From NCBI GenBank assembly GCA_016177735.1, contig JACOUS010000039.1, positions 1 through 64,000 of the forward strand: a stretch of DNA of 64,000 bases, read 5' to 3'. Within the stretch, counting starts at the first letter, position 1. The number at the start of each line of letters is the position of its first letter. Shown piece after piece: positions 26,491 to 35,982 of the stretch. The notes below the pieces were generated by a model. That model saw only the letters and a list, made by a program, of their open reading frames with translations, ran no database searches and was not told the origin of the DNA. The translations under genes were made by a program, and so were the position numbers. The stretch comes from Ignavibacteriales bacterium. GTDB taxonomy: Bacteria; Bacteroidota; Ignavibacteria; Ignavibacteriales; Melioribacteraceae.

Positions 26491-28203
26491 TCACAGAAAA
26501 TCTTTTTTAAAAGAATTCATTCCGGCTCGTATAAAAATTATTATCAGCAATGTTGACACGATTGCAATCGGAATTACCGGGTAGAGAAGTCTGAACAAAT
26601 GAAAATTTTTTCTAATCATAATTGCAAGAAAGTAATTGCTCATCGGATCGAACAACAGAACAACAATAAAAAGCATGTAAATAATATTAAATAGGAATGC
26701 AATTGATGCGCCTTGTGAAGACGAAAGACGAATTGCATTCTTCTCTTTGAAATTTACGAACAAGCCTCCCATCCCGAAGTTTATTGCAATAATTGTAACA
26801 ACAGCAAACGAAATTACCACGAGAGACATTATCTCTACGATGAAAACGAATCGGTGATTAGCAAAATAATTGAGAATAATTCCGATCAGAAAAATTACTC
26901 CGCCGAAAGTGATTAACTTAAGTTTAACAAGATTTTTATTTTCAACCGGTGCGGAACGAATCTTCCAAAATGTTAATCCTTCGAGACTAATGAGCGGGAA
27001 AATAAAACGGAGCGAAAGAGTTGAAACCAAAAGAAGATTGAAAAGAAAAACGGCGAGATAAATTCCGGTTTGTAAATAAAAATTTCCGAGACCCACATAT
27101 TTAATTCCCGAGACACTCGATACGAAAATCAGTATCAAAAAGAACAGAACAAGAAAATGAATAATCTGAGCCGGTTCACGGATAAACAAATGGAAATCTT
27201 TTTTTATGAGAGAGTCTGTCTGCGGCTGTAAAATCTGTTTCTTTTCATTCAATAAAATACTTTGAAAAGAAAAAAGGTTTGTCGAAGTTTTTCTGTTGTC
27301 TGAATTTGCGGCTGAAAATTTTATGTTTTTCAGCCACGTATCGAAGTACCATTGTTTGCCAAGTTGGAAAGCCAGCAAAAAAAGTGCAAGTGAAAGTGTT
27401 ATCTGCATAATTGTCGGCAAGACGGTATTTGCCATATTGTTTTGTGAAATCCAAAAAGCAGTTTCGGAAAGCCAATTGTTGGGAAGCAATTTTATCAGCG
27501 GTGAAATAAACTCTGCAAGATATTTGTCTTTGTCAATAAGCGGGTACAAGTTCATCACAGATTGAACTAAATTTTTCGGTGAATTGATCTTAAAGAAAAA
27601 GAAAACAGTCGCAAGATAAATGGCAGCAACTCCGTAAATAATTCTTTTAACGCCGAACTTTTCCGCAAGTTTTATTATTACCAACAAAACAATTACACCG
27701 AGAGAACCGGCAGAAAAAATGAAAGGGAAGAAATTAAACAACAGCAAATAGAGAAATGAAGACGCGCTCAGTTTGAAGTACGACGCGTAACCGGCAAGTA
27801 GTGAAATCAACATCAAAAGTAGAGTTGAAGAGCTGTAGAAAAAATTATCCAAAAATTTTATCGCAAAAACATTTGAAGGCTTTACCGGCTTTGTAAAAAG
27901 GAAACCGGCTTCGGCTGATTTATAGAGCGTTGAATACGAAACGATGATGTTGCCGACATTAACCGAAAGAAAGAAAATGAAAAGTACAATTGAGATAAAT
28001 TCGTGCAGTAAAAATCTGCCGATCTTAATTTCTACAAGAAGAAAATTGATAAACTTTTGTGCGAACCAAAACGCCCCGACCGCAAAACTAATATAAATTA
28101 TCGAGCTTCCGATATTTTTGAGCAGACTCTGAAAATCAATTTTTGTATTGAGCCTGATAAAAATCAACAGCTTGTATTTAAATATGTGAAGTATCTGTTT
28201 CAT
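26491..28203 (-). CDS. ABC exporter membrane subunit
   Basis: The protein has 570 residues from ATG 28203; a longer frame starts at 28254 but would overlap the ATPase gene by 77 nt and adds no homologous residues. It has about 12 predicted helices in two hydrophobic halves, with a large central cytosolic/loop region (residues ~310-370, KKDFHLFIREPAQIIHF). This large permease type accompanies single ATPases in Bacteroidota-group genomes. Its cargo is unknown. It overlaps the ATPase gene by 26 nt. Confidence 0.75.
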   Translation of the reverse strand: MKQILHIFKYKLLIFIRLNTKIDFQSLLKNIGSSIIYISFAVGAFWFAQKFINFLLVEIKIGRFLLHEFISIVLFIFFLSVNVGNIIVSYSTLYKSAEAGFLFTKPVKPSNVFAIKFLDNFFYSSSTLLLMLISLLAGYASYFKLSASSFLYLLLFNFFPFIFSAGSLGVIVLLVIIKLAEKFGVKRIIYGVAAIYLATVFFFFKINSPKNLVQSVMNLYPLIDKDKYLAEFISPLIKLLPNNWLSETAFWISQNNMANTVLPTIMQITLSLALFLLAFQLGKQWYFDTWLKNIKFSAANSDNRKTSTNLFSFQSILLNEKKQILQPQTDSLIKKDFHLFIREPAQIIHFLVLFFLILIFVSSVSGIKYVGLGNFYLQTGIYLAVFLFNLLLVSTLSLRFIFPLISLEGLTFWKIRSAPVENKNLVKLKLITFGGVIFLIGIILNYFANHRFVFIVEIMSLVVISFAVVTIIAINFGMGGLFVNFKEKNAIRLSSSQGASIAFLFNIIYMLFIVVLLFDPMSNYFLAIMIRKNFHLFRLLYPVIPIAIVSTLLIIIFIRAGMNSFKKDFL

Positions 28204-28924
28204 CTTCGTTTGTAAGCTGAATGAAAAGCTCTTCGAGATTGTTGTTTCTGTCATGCTTCAATCTGCTCAGTGTTTCGAGTTTATCGTCAAAAATAATTGT
28301 GCCTTTGTTGATAATGCCGACTTGTGTGCAAATTTCTTCGACAACATTCAGACTGTGTGTTGACATAAAAATTGTAGTACCGTTTTTTACTTTATCGACA
28401 AAAAATTTTTTGACGATAAATGCACTTTGCGGATCGAGTCCAATCATTGGTTCGTCAACAACAATTAATTCCGGATCGTGCAGAAACGCCGATGCAATTG
28501 TAATGCGCTGTCGCATTCCTTGAGAATATTCTTCGGTGCGTTTGTCGATCCAGCTTCCGATCCTCAGAAGTTCAATCAATTCATCAATTCTATTTTTTAG
28601 ATGAATGCTCGAAAGATTGTAAAGCCCGCCGCTGAAAAGCAAAAATTCTCTGCCGGTAAGTTTATCGTAAAGAAACGGCTGATCGGGAATGTACCCGATT
28701 TTAAATTTTGATTCGACGGGTTTTTGCCAAACATCGATTCCGTCCAAAAAAATTTTGCCCGATGTGGGGGAAAGAAGTCCAGTAATCATTTTTATTGTAG
28801 TAGTTTTACCGGCGCCATTGGGTCCGAGAAATCCGTAAAGTTCTCCGCTTCTTATTTCGAGATTGATTTTATTGACTGCGGTAAAACTTCCGAAATTTTT
28901 TACAAGGTCTTTAAGAATTAGCAT
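28178..28924 (-). CDS. ABC transporter ATP-binding protein
   Basis: The protein has 248 residues starting at MLILKDL (28924). Walker A GPNGAGKTTTIK, Q-loop GYIPDQPFLYDKLT, signature YSQGMRQRI, Walker B LIVVDEPMIGLDP and the switch histidine in STHSL are all intact. It is the DrrA/CcmA-like exporter class. It pairs with the overlapping permease gene downstream. Confidence 0.94.
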   Translation of the reverse strand: MLILKDLVKNFGSFTAVNKINLEIRSGELYGFLGPNGAGKTTTIKMITGLLSPTSGKIFLDGIDVWQKPVESKFKIGYIPDQPFLYDKLTGREFLLFSGGLYNLSSIHLKNRIDELIELLRIGSWIDKRTEEYSQGMRQRITIASAFLHDPELIVVDEPMIGLDPQSAFIVKKFFVDKVKNGTTIFMSTHSLNVVEEICTQVGIINKGTIIFDDKLETLSRLKHDRNNNLEELFIQLTNEDETDTSHI

Positions 28925-29062
28925 TGATAACAAATACGGAAGTGATTGTTTGTAATTTTTTTTATGATCGTGCTCGTGATTTTACTCTTGTTCTTTTTTT
29001 TTGTGTGGAAGAGCATGATCAAGAACAAAAGTACGCGCAAGAATTAAACCATCGAAAATAAA

Positions 29063-32000
29063 TCAGTTTGATTTGCTTATCACAGAATCAATATCTTCGA
29101 ACATAATTGTTTTTAGATCGTCATCGTTTGGATGAAGAAGACCGGCAATTCTCTGTTCCTGATTACTAATTGCAGAATATAAAATAGTCTTTGCCGTGCG
29201 CGCATTCATAAACGATTCGCTCCGTTTTTCATACATATCGTTGAATATTTCAAGTAGAGATTGCAGTGCACCTTCATCGAGAATGTATCCGTGTTTATCC
29301 GCGAGATTGTAGGAAATTGTGAGAAGCTCTCTCGGCTTGTAGTCTTCAAACTTAAACAAGTTGCGGAATATTGATGTTACTTCAGCGGAAGCTTCGGCAA
29401 AAATGTTCATTTCATTTTCAGTGCCGGCAAGAATAACAACAAATTTATCGCGATGCTTTTCTATGTTTTTAATTATGGAATTAAGTGCAACAAAGCCGGG
29501 ATCGTTTTTATCGTGGACTAAAGAATAAGCATTATCAACAAAAAGTATTCCGCCGTCTGCTTCGCGGATTTTGTCTTCTGTTTTTTGTTCCGTCTGTTCG
29601 GGATATGCGCCAACGAGATCGGACCTATCAACTTTGACAAGATGACCTTTATCCAAATTGCCGAGCTCTTTTAAAATTTTCGCAAAGATTTTTGCAACAG
29701 TAACTTTGCCGCAGCCTTCGCTTCCGATAAATATCGAGTTGAAATTTTTATCGAGTACATGAAGACCGCGCTCCTTTTTAAGCTGTGCAATTTTTGAACC
29801 GCTGATGAGCCTAAATATTCCTTCCTTAACATTTTCTAATCCGATCAGTGAATTCAATTCGTTAATATGTTCTTGAAGCTGAAGCGGATCTCCCTTTACC
29901 TGGTATTCCGCCGCTTGCGTTGCGGTTGATAATGCTTCTTTTATATCATCAAGTATAATCGTGTTGAGTTTTTCTTCCGTTCGTTCGGATTGTGGAATGT
30001 CTGCAATCCGCAGAAGCATTTTTTGCCGTATCGATTCTAAAATGTTACGAACAATTCTTGCATTGCCGAATTTTTTATCACGTGTTTTGTAAATGTCTGT
30101 GAAGTGTTTCTGCAAAGCTTCTTCGGCATCTTTATCCAAAATTTTCTTTTCTTTGTTGAGGCTTCTGTAAACAATCTCCATCAAATCTTTCGGATTATAA
30201 TCTTCAAAAGTGAGGGAGCGCGTAAAGCGGCTTTGGATTCCGGGATTGCCTGCAACAAATTTTTTCATCTCTTCTGTGTAGCCTGCTGCAATAACAATAA
30301 ATTTGCCGCGGTCGTCTTCCATCCGTTTCAGCAAAATGTCAATTGCTTCTTTACCGAAATCATTTCCACCGCCGTCAGTTTTAATAAGCGCGTATGCTTC
30401 ATCAATAAATAATGTGCCGCCGATTGCTTTATCAATCATCGCTGTAGTCTTTTCTGCTGTCTGTCCGACGTATCCGGCAACCAATCCTTGTCTGTCTGTT
30501 TCAACGAGATGACCTTTTGTTAAAATTCCGAGCGAAGAAAATATTTTGCTGAACATTCTTGCGACCGTTGTTTTGCCGGTTCCGGGATTTCCGAGAAACA
30601 AATAATGCGAACTGAATTTTTCGCGTAAGTCTTCGCCTTGTTCTGCAAAGAAGCGTGCAAGTTTTACGAGATCGTTTATTTCTTTTTTGATCGACTCCAA
30701 ACCGACAAGATTATTCAGTTCGGCGAGTGCTTCGCTCAATCCCTCTTCATTAATTGTGATAACAAATTTTTTGCCGGAAGTTTTCTGCGATAATCTTTGA
30801 ATGTCTTCGGTAACAATTGTGTTCAGCAATTGTTTTGTTCTTTCTTTTTCGGGAACGTTTAATACGCGTTTGCCGAGATTAATTTTTGCGTCTTCAAAAA
30901 TATTTCTAACAAGCCGTGCATTACCGAAAGTTTTATCTCTTCCGCGGTAAAGTTTCATGAATTCCTTCTTCAACAATTCTTCGGCTTCGTTATCAATCGT
31001 GTATTCTTCTTTTTTCAAATAGCGCTGAAGTATTTGCACCAGTTCTTCGGGTGTGTAATCTTCAAAAGTAAACGTGTGGGTGAATCTTGATTTGAGTCCG
31101 GGATTTGAATTAAGAAAAGCTTGCATCTCTTCAGTGTAACCGGCGGCGATAACAACAAATTCACCTTTGCGGTCTTCCATCCGTTTGAGCAGAACATCAA
31201 TTGCTTCTTGCCCGAAGTCTTGACCGCTTCCGCCTTTTTTGATCAGCGTGTAAGCTTCATCGATAAATAGAACACCGCCGCTGGCATCGTTAATTAGCTT
31301 TTCTGTTTTCTGTGCCGTTTCGCCGATATACTGCCCGACAAGTGCGGCGCGGTCAACTTCCACTACATGTCCCGAAGGAAGTATTCCCATCGCTCTAAAA
31401 ATATTTCCGAGCAGACGTGCAATTGTAGTTTTTCCGGAGCCGGGGTTGCCGAGGAAAATTGTGTTAACAGAAATTTTTTCATCAGCTTTTAAACCGTATT
31501 TTTTTCTTTCTTTAATAAATTCAAGGTATAAAATAAAATCTCTTACGGCTTGCTTTACGCTGTTAAGTCCGGTGTATGAATCAAGTTCTTGCAAAAGTTC
31601 TTCGAGACTTCGAGTATCTTGCGGAGGTTTCGGTGTTTGTTTCGGCTGATCTTCTTTTGGTTTCGTTGCTTCATGTTGGGGAGGCAGCAATTCATCATCG
31701 GGAATGCTTGTATCGGCAATGGCAAAGAATCTTTCGCCAACTTTAAAATTGTTAATGTAAATTTCTACTTTTGCTTGTCCAAGTTCCCATCCGCCGATTT
31801 GTTCCGACGAAATTGTTTGAGCGAAAATAACCGAGTCCCAATCGCCCGGAATATTCAACCTAAAATTATTTTTTGCTATCTCGAAATCGTTTAAATACCA
31901 AATTGCATGGCAGTTGTAAGCACTATTCTCTTTGCCGAACAGAGGATTGTTGAAAATAACTTCAACACCGGTATCGGGAATGTTATTATTTATCTGTTTG

Positions 32001-32980
32001 AAGAAATATCGCTTGTTAAGTTTTGCATCTTTGTATGCATCAAATATTTTTATGGAAAAAACTTCGGCATAATCGTTCGGGTAAAAAACAGTATTGAATT
32101 TGTGTTCTTCCGACGGAACAGCCGGCAATTGTTCCGTCTGTTCGTAAGGAATATCTGTTTTGGTTTTCCGCAGAGTTTGTTTGCTTTCTTTTTCGAACTC
32201 TTCTTGTTCTGCGCTCACAAATTTTTGGAGAGACTTGTAGATCAACTGGAATTTTTCGTTGTCCTTAAATCTGGATTTAATCTGTTCGGCTTTTTTGAGA
32301 GCCGGGCGGTACTGAAATAGATTGTACATCGCATCTATTTCGATAAGCTCCGCAATAGGATATTCTTTTCTAAATTTTGAATCTGCCAGCACTTTTTGAG
32401 CGGCAAAGAGAGCAAACCAATATTCTTTATCTTTAAGTGCAAACCCGGCATCATGAATCATTTCCGATGCACTTATTTTTGTAAAAGGATAATTATCGGC
32501 AAAATATATCTTGGCTTTTCTCAGCCATTTTTTAGTTCTGTTGAAAGAAGAATTAGAACCGCCTTCAATCAGAATTCCGAGCTCCAAAGTTTTGTCTGCT
32601 TCATCAAATTTTTTCAAACCCGCGTATGCACGAGTTTGCGTGAGATATGTCCAGCTCAAAAGATTTTTTTCTTTCGGCATCGTTTTTTCAATATCGGCAA
32701 TTGCCCCTTCGTAAATACCCATGCGGGTGAGAAGGTAAGATCTGAAAAAGCGGGTTTTTGCAGAGTCGCCTTTTAATTCAACTGCAAGATTTGCGTACTC
32801 AATTGCTTTGGATGGGTGACCGTTTTCAAGACAAGCCCATGCAAGGCAGATTGCCGAATCGCTGTCGTCCGGTCTGTATTCGTAAACTTTTTCCGCAGCT
32901 GAAAGAGCTAATCGATGCCTCCCATTCCAAAGATGTTCGTAAGCTTCGGTTTGAAGATTATTTAATTCTTCGTTTGTCAT
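29063..32980 (-). CDS. TPR protein with three tandem CbbX/SpoVK-type AAA+ domains
   Basis: The protein has 1305 residues. Residues 1-270 are TPR-like helices (EAYEHLWNGRHRLALSAAEKVYEYRPDDSDSA). Residues ~300-440 look like a beta-rich ligand domain, then come three CbxX/CfqX AAA+ modules near 490-740, 765-1020 and 1050-1290. Modules 1 and 2 are complete: GNPGSGKTT and GNPGTGKTT, FIDEAYTL/FIDEAYAL, and an NPG-x-x-SRF arginine finger. Module 3 is altered: GSEGCGKVT, FVDNAYSL (Walker B Glu replaced by Asn) and SIF in place of SRF. Relatives with TPR plus CbbX-AAA include the type VII secretion ATPase EccA and Rubisco activase CbbX. The substrate is unknown; a remodelling role is inferred. Confidence 0.85.
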   Translation of the reverse strand: MTNEELNNLQTEAYEHLWNGRHRLALSAAEKVYEYRPDDSDSAICLAWACLENGHPSKAIEYANLAVELKGDSAKTRFFRSYLLTRMGIYEGAIADIEKTMPKEKNLLSWTYLTQTRAYAGLKKFDEADKTLELGILIEGGSNSSFNRTKKWLRKAKIYFADNYPFTKISASEMIHDAGFALKDKEYWFALFAAQKVLADSKFRKEYPIAELIEIDAMYNLFQYRPALKKAEQIKSRFKDNEKFQLIYKSLQKFVSAEQEEFEKESKQTLRKTKTDIPYEQTEQLPAVPSEEHKFNTVFYPNDYAEVFSIKIFDAYKDAKLNKRYFFKQINNNIPDTGVEVIFNNPLFGKENSAYNCHAIWYLNDFEIAKNNFRLNIPGDWDSVIFAQTISSEQIGGWELGQAKVEIYINNFKVGERFFAIADTSIPDDELLPPQHEATKPKEDQPKQTPKPPQDTRSLEELLQELDSYTGLNSVKQAVRDFILYLEFIKERKKYGLKADEKISVNTIFLGNPGSGKTTIARLLGNIFRAMGILPSGHVVEVDRAALVGQYIGETAQKTEKLINDASGGVLFIDEAYTLIKKGGSGQDFGQEAIDVLLKRMEDRKGEFVVIAAGYTEEMQAFLNSNPGLKSRFTHTFTFEDYTPEELVQILQRYLKKEEYTIDNEAEELLKKEFMKLYRGRDKTFGNARLVRNIFEDAKINLGKRVLNVPEKERTKQLLNTIVTEDIQRLSQKTSGKKFVITINEEGLSEALAELNNLVGLESIKKEINDLVKLARFFAEQGEDLREKFSSHYLFLGNPGTGKTTVARMFSKIFSSLGILTKGHLVETDRQGLVAGYVGQTAEKTTAMIDKAIGGTLFIDEAYALIKTDGGGNDFGKEAIDILLKRMEDDRGKFIVIAAGYTEEMKKFVAGNPGIQSRFTRSLTFEDYNPKDLMEIVYRSLNKEKKILDKDAEEALQKHFTDIYKTRDKKFGNARIVRNILESIRQKMLLRIADIPQSERTEEKLNTIILDDIKEALSTATQAAEYQVKGDPLQLQEHINELNSLIGLENVKEGIFRLISGSKIAQLKKERGLHVLDKNFNSIFIGSEGCGKVTVAKIFAKILKELGNLDKGHLVKVDRSDLVGAYPEQTEQKTEDKIREADGGILFVDNAYSLVHDKNDPGFVALNSIIKNIEKHRDKFVVILAGTENEMNIFAEASAEVTSIFRNLFKFEDYKPRELLTISYNLADKHGYILDEGALQSLLEIFNDMYEKRSESFMNARTAKTILYSAISNQEQRIAGLLHPNDDDLKTIMFEDIDSVISKSN

Positions 32981-33104
32981 TCAAAATTATTAGAAATATT
33001 TATTGTGTGTTAAAAATATAAAAAGTTCTCGGCAGATACTCTAATTCTTTTTATTTGACGAAGACCGCAAGGCAATTCTTACTCCGGCTATTGTTCATGA
33101 CTTT

Positions 33105-33263
33105 AACCGCTTGTGTGAATTAATTTATAAACCGTTCCGTCAAAAAGAACGCCGGACAGGTAAAACGGTTTTTATTCTTCAGTTTTTCCATTAACCCACT
33201 CACTTTTTTATAACTTGTTTCAACAGTTTCAGAATATAAGTTTTTTAATTCACACAACCGGTT
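33105..33263. mobile_element. MITE-like element with terminal inverted repeats and target duplication
   Basis: AACCGCTTGTGTGAATTAA (33105-33123) and TTAATTCACACAACCGGTT (33245-33263) are inverted repeats matching at 18 of 19 positions. ACTTT immediately precedes the left end (33100-33104) and immediately follows the right end (33264-33268), a 5-bp target-site duplication. The 159-bp interior has no ORF but a hairpin (AAACCGT 33129-33135 / ACGGTTT 33165-33171) carrying a 16-mer also found at 2047-2062. The surrounding 32981-33410 gap holds no gene and contains the promoter of the head-GIN gene. Confidence 0.65.
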
Positions 33264-33410
33264 ACTTTACTCTTTTGTTAGAGCAAGATTATAAATATGC
33301 TTATAAACAAGAATAATATAGTGGTTCTGTGATCTTATAATTTTTTTGGTTCGGTTTGTAACTTTATAATTGGGATGAACGTCTAAATTTCAAAATAATT
33401 TGAGGAAGGG

Positions 33411-34058
33411 ATGAAAACAAAGGTTATTGCCGGTCTTTTGATTTTCGGTTTAGTAGTTGCCGGCTGTAGTTTTTGGGGCGTTCGGGGGAATGGTAGGGTA
33501 AAACATACTAGCCGGAGTGTTGGTGATTTTAAGAGAATTGATGTTGGCGGGGCTTTTACGGTTAATATTAAAGTGGGTGCTTCACCTTCGGTAAAAATTC
33601 AGGCTGAAGAGAATCTGATACCGCTGATTAAAACAACTGTCCGGGGGGATAAGTTGATAATCGATACGAAGAAAAATATTTCGCCGCGCAAAGAAATCGT
33701 AATTAATGTTACTACAAACTATCTCGAATCAATTGAGTGTTCAGGTGCAAATGATATTAATGCAAGCGGCATTTCTTCCGATAATTTTAATGTGGAATTG
33801 AGCGGCGCCGGCAGTGTTGATTTACAAGGAGATGCAAAAGTAGTTCATGCGGAACTTTCGGGTGCGGGTAATATTAATGCTGAAAATCTGAAAGCGAGCC
33901 GTGTTTATATTTCTGTCAGCGGTGCGGCAAGTGCACGTGTTTATGCAAGAGATTATCTCGATGCATCCGTATCGGGTGTCGGTTCAATCGATTATTACGG
34001 CGATCCGCAAGATGTTTCTACAAATGTTTCTGGAGTCGGCTCGATAACAAGAAAATAA
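33411..34058 (+). CDS. Head-GIN-domain putative lipoprotein (DUF2807)
   Basis: The protein has 215 residues. A lipoprotein signal peptide with the lipobox LVVAGC predicts cleavage before Cys19. The rest is a DUF2807 'head GIN' beta-helical domain with repeated ELSGAG/VSGVGS turns (IECSGANDINASG, VELSGAGSVDLQG, VSGVGSIDYYG). These periplasmic or outer-membrane proteins are common in Bacteroidota and of unknown, possibly adhesin-like, function. GGAAGGG precedes ATG 33411. Confidence 0.9.
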   Translation: MKTKVIAGLLIFGLVVAGCSFWGVRGNGRVKHTSRSVGDFKRIDVGGAFTVNIKVGASPSVKIQAEENLIPLIKTTVRGDKLIIDTKKNISPRKEIVINVTTNYLESIECSGANDINASGISSDNFNVELSGAGSVDLQGDAKVVHAELSGAGNINAENLKASRVYISVSGAASARVYARDYLDASVSGVGSIDYYGDPQDVSTNVSGVGSITRK

Positions 34059-34085
34059 TTTTTTTCGACTCATCTTGTACTCCTT

Positions 34086-34118
34086 AAGCAGAGTTGATTA
34101 TATCGGCTCTGCTTTTTT
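34086..34118 (+). terminator. Rho-independent terminator after the head-GIN gene
   Basis: AAGCAGAG (34086-34093) pairs with CTCTGCTT (34107-34114), followed by TTTT. It lies 28 nt after the stop codon. Confidence 0.75.
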
Positions 34119-34165
34119 ATTATCATTTCTTATCTTTGTTCAGAAAAAAAATGAGGACTTGATAG

Positions 34166-34675
34166 ATGGCAGATCAACAATCCAAACCGCTTGTAGCAAT
34201 TGTGATGGGGAGCGATTCCGACTTTGCAGTTATGCAAAAAGCCGCAGATATATTGATAGAATTTCAAATCCCCTACGAGATGAGAATTCTTTCCGCACAC
34301 AGAGTTCCGAACAAACTAAAAGAGTTTGTGGAAAAATCTGAAAGTGAAGGAGTGAAAGTTTTTATTGCCGGCGCCGGTTTGGCGGCTCATCTGCCGGGTG
34401 TAATTGCATCAATGACTTATCTGCCGGTAATCGGTATTCCTTTGCTCAGCGGAACATTAAATGGAATCGATTCGCTACTTTCAATTGTACAGATGCCCGG
34501 CGGAATTCCGGTTGCAACTGTTGGAATCGACAATTCTAAAAATGCAGCTTTGCTTGCCGTGCAAATTTTATCAACATCGAATAATGAGCTGGCTGATAAA
34601 CTGAAATTGTATCGCAAAAAAATGGCTGATGCGGTTCTCAAGAAAGATGCTGATTTGAATAAAAATGTTATGTAG
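34166..34675 (+). CDS. purE: N5-carboxyaminoimidazole ribonucleotide mutase
   Basis: The protein has 169 residues, class I PurE length. MGSDSDFAVMQKA, the catalytic histidine in SAHRVPNKL, IAGAGLAAHLPGV and the loop VQMPGGIPVATVGI are all canonical. It converts N5-CAIR to CAIR in purine synthesis. No purK is adjacent. It is monocistronic and convergent with the CDF gene. Confidence 0.95.
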   Translation: MADQQSKPLVAIVMGSDSDFAVMQKAADILIEFQIPYEMRILSAHRVPNKLKEFVEKSESEGVKVFIAGAGLAAHLPGVIASMTYLPVIGIPLLSGTLNGIDSLLSIVQMPGGIPVATVGIDNSKNAALLAVQILSTSNNELADKLKLYRKKMADAVLKKDADLNKNVM

Positions 34676-34738
34676 GACGAAGCACAGCTTGTCCAAAAGA
34701 TTTGTTAATTGTCTCGAAGCTTCCTTCTACCTACATTT

Positions 34739-35740
34739 TCATTGCATCTCTTTGTAGATTGGCTCGCCGAGCATCCGTTTTGAATCCCAATCGAAAAAAA
34801 TCGTCCGTTCACTTTTTCGCTCGCTGCAAGTTTGGTAACTACAATATTTACAAATATCGTTACTGCAGTAATCTGCATGAAGGCGTACGCCCGAATTAGG
34901 AAAAATTTTCATCAGTTCGCTTTCGATATACTGCTCTTCGAGATGTGATTGCTTTATCGAAAAATAGTAGGGAAGAATGATGTGAAAATCTACAAAAACT
35001 CTTTCACCCGATTTTAAGAACCGCAAATGGTGTATATCAATCCAGAATTCCCTCTTGGTATTGTTCAGCATCGCTACAATTTTATTCAAAATATTTTTAT
35101 CTGTTTCGTTCATCAACCCGCCGACAGATTCACGCATCAATTTATAACCGGTGAAAAGAATATTAACCGCAACGAGAATTGCAATTATCGGATCGAGTAT
35201 GAAAAAATCAGTCACAAGTACAAGTACCAAACCAATTACAACACCGATGCTTGTGTATGAATCCGTTAACACATGTTTGCCGTCTGCAACAAGAGTAAGT
35301 GAATTGGTTTTGTTTCCCTTTTTTATCAGATAAAATCCGAGAAATAAATTTATGAGTCCGGCTGCACCAATAATTGTTGTTCCGAGATCAAGTTGTTTTG
35401 TCGTAACTCCGTAAATCAAACCATGAACGGAAGTATAAATAATTGTAACCGCCGCAAGCACAATTAAGAATCCTTCTACACCCGCAGAGAAGTATTCAAT
35501 GTTCCCGTGACCGTAAAGATGTGATTCATCAGCCGGTTTTGAGCTGACGTATATGCTGACTAACGCCATCGTAGTAGCCGCAACATGAACAACAGATTCA
35601 ATCGCATCAGAGAAAATTGCCGTGGAACCGGTAAGCAGATACGCACCCATTTTTGCAATGAGCATTCCGGCGCCGACAATTAAAGAAAGCCATGCGGCTC
35701 TTTTCTTTTCGAGAGTAAAAGTTTGTGCGTTCGAGGTCAT
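34739..35740 (-). CDS. Cation diffusion facilitator family metal exporter with Cys-rich tail
   Basis: The protein has 333 residues from the ATG at 35740; the longer frame to 35824 adds an unlikely leader. Six membrane segments include the metal-site aspartate in STAIFSDAIES and HLYGHGNIEYFSAG. A C-terminal cytosolic ferredoxin-like domain follows (VFVDFHIILP). The tail then adds DYCSNDICKYCSYQTCSERK, four cysteines with C-x4-C-x2-C-x4-C spacing that could bind zinc or a cluster and are absent from typical CDF exporters. The substrate is probably Zn2+, Fe2+ or similar. Confidence 0.88.
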   Translation of the reverse strand: MTSNAQTFTLEKKRAAWLSLIVGAGMLIAKMGAYLLTGSTAIFSDAIESVVHVAATTMALVSIYVSSKPADESHLYGHGNIEYFSAGVEGFLIVLAAVTIIYTSVHGLIYGVTTKQLDLGTTIIGAAGLINLFLGFYLIKKGNKTNSLTLVADGKHVLTDSYTSIGVVIGLVLVLVTDFFILDPIIAILVAVNILFTGYKLMRESVGGLMNETDKNILNKIVAMLNNTKREFWIDIHHLRFLKSGERVFVDFHIILPYYFSIKQSHLEEQYIESELMKIFPNSGVRLHADYCSNDICKYCSYQTCSERKSERTIFFDWDSKRMLGEPIYKEMQ

Positions 35741-35929
35741 TATCCACCAAAATTTTCTAGGCAAACTTAGAGAAAAATGATACGAATATAAAATAAGATA
35801 CAAATGGAAAAAGTCCGATTTCAATTCGAAAATAAAAGAAAAACATTCTCACTGTTAGGAAAGGGTTGGGGTTAAACAAAATATTTCAATGAAAATATTA
35901 AGAAATCAGAGGTTATTATAGATTTTACT

Positions 35930-35946
35930 TTGGCATATAAAGTGCA
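35930..35946 (+). promoter_or_regulatory. Candidate sigma-54 (-24/-12) promoter for the first hydrogenase operon
   Basis: TTGGCATATAAAGTGCA matches the RpoN consensus (TGGCAC-N5-TTGCA) at the GG and GC doublets, GG at 35932-35933 and GC at 35944-35945, exactly 10 nt apart, with the flanking TTGGCA and TGCA also kept. The start of transcription would fall near 35957, about 25 nt before the hydC1 ATG. No NtrC-type activator gene is in the window, and chance occurrence cannot be excluded. Confidence 0.45.
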
Positions 35947-35982
35947 ATTTAGTTCCCGACACGAAATAACTGCGAGAATAAG

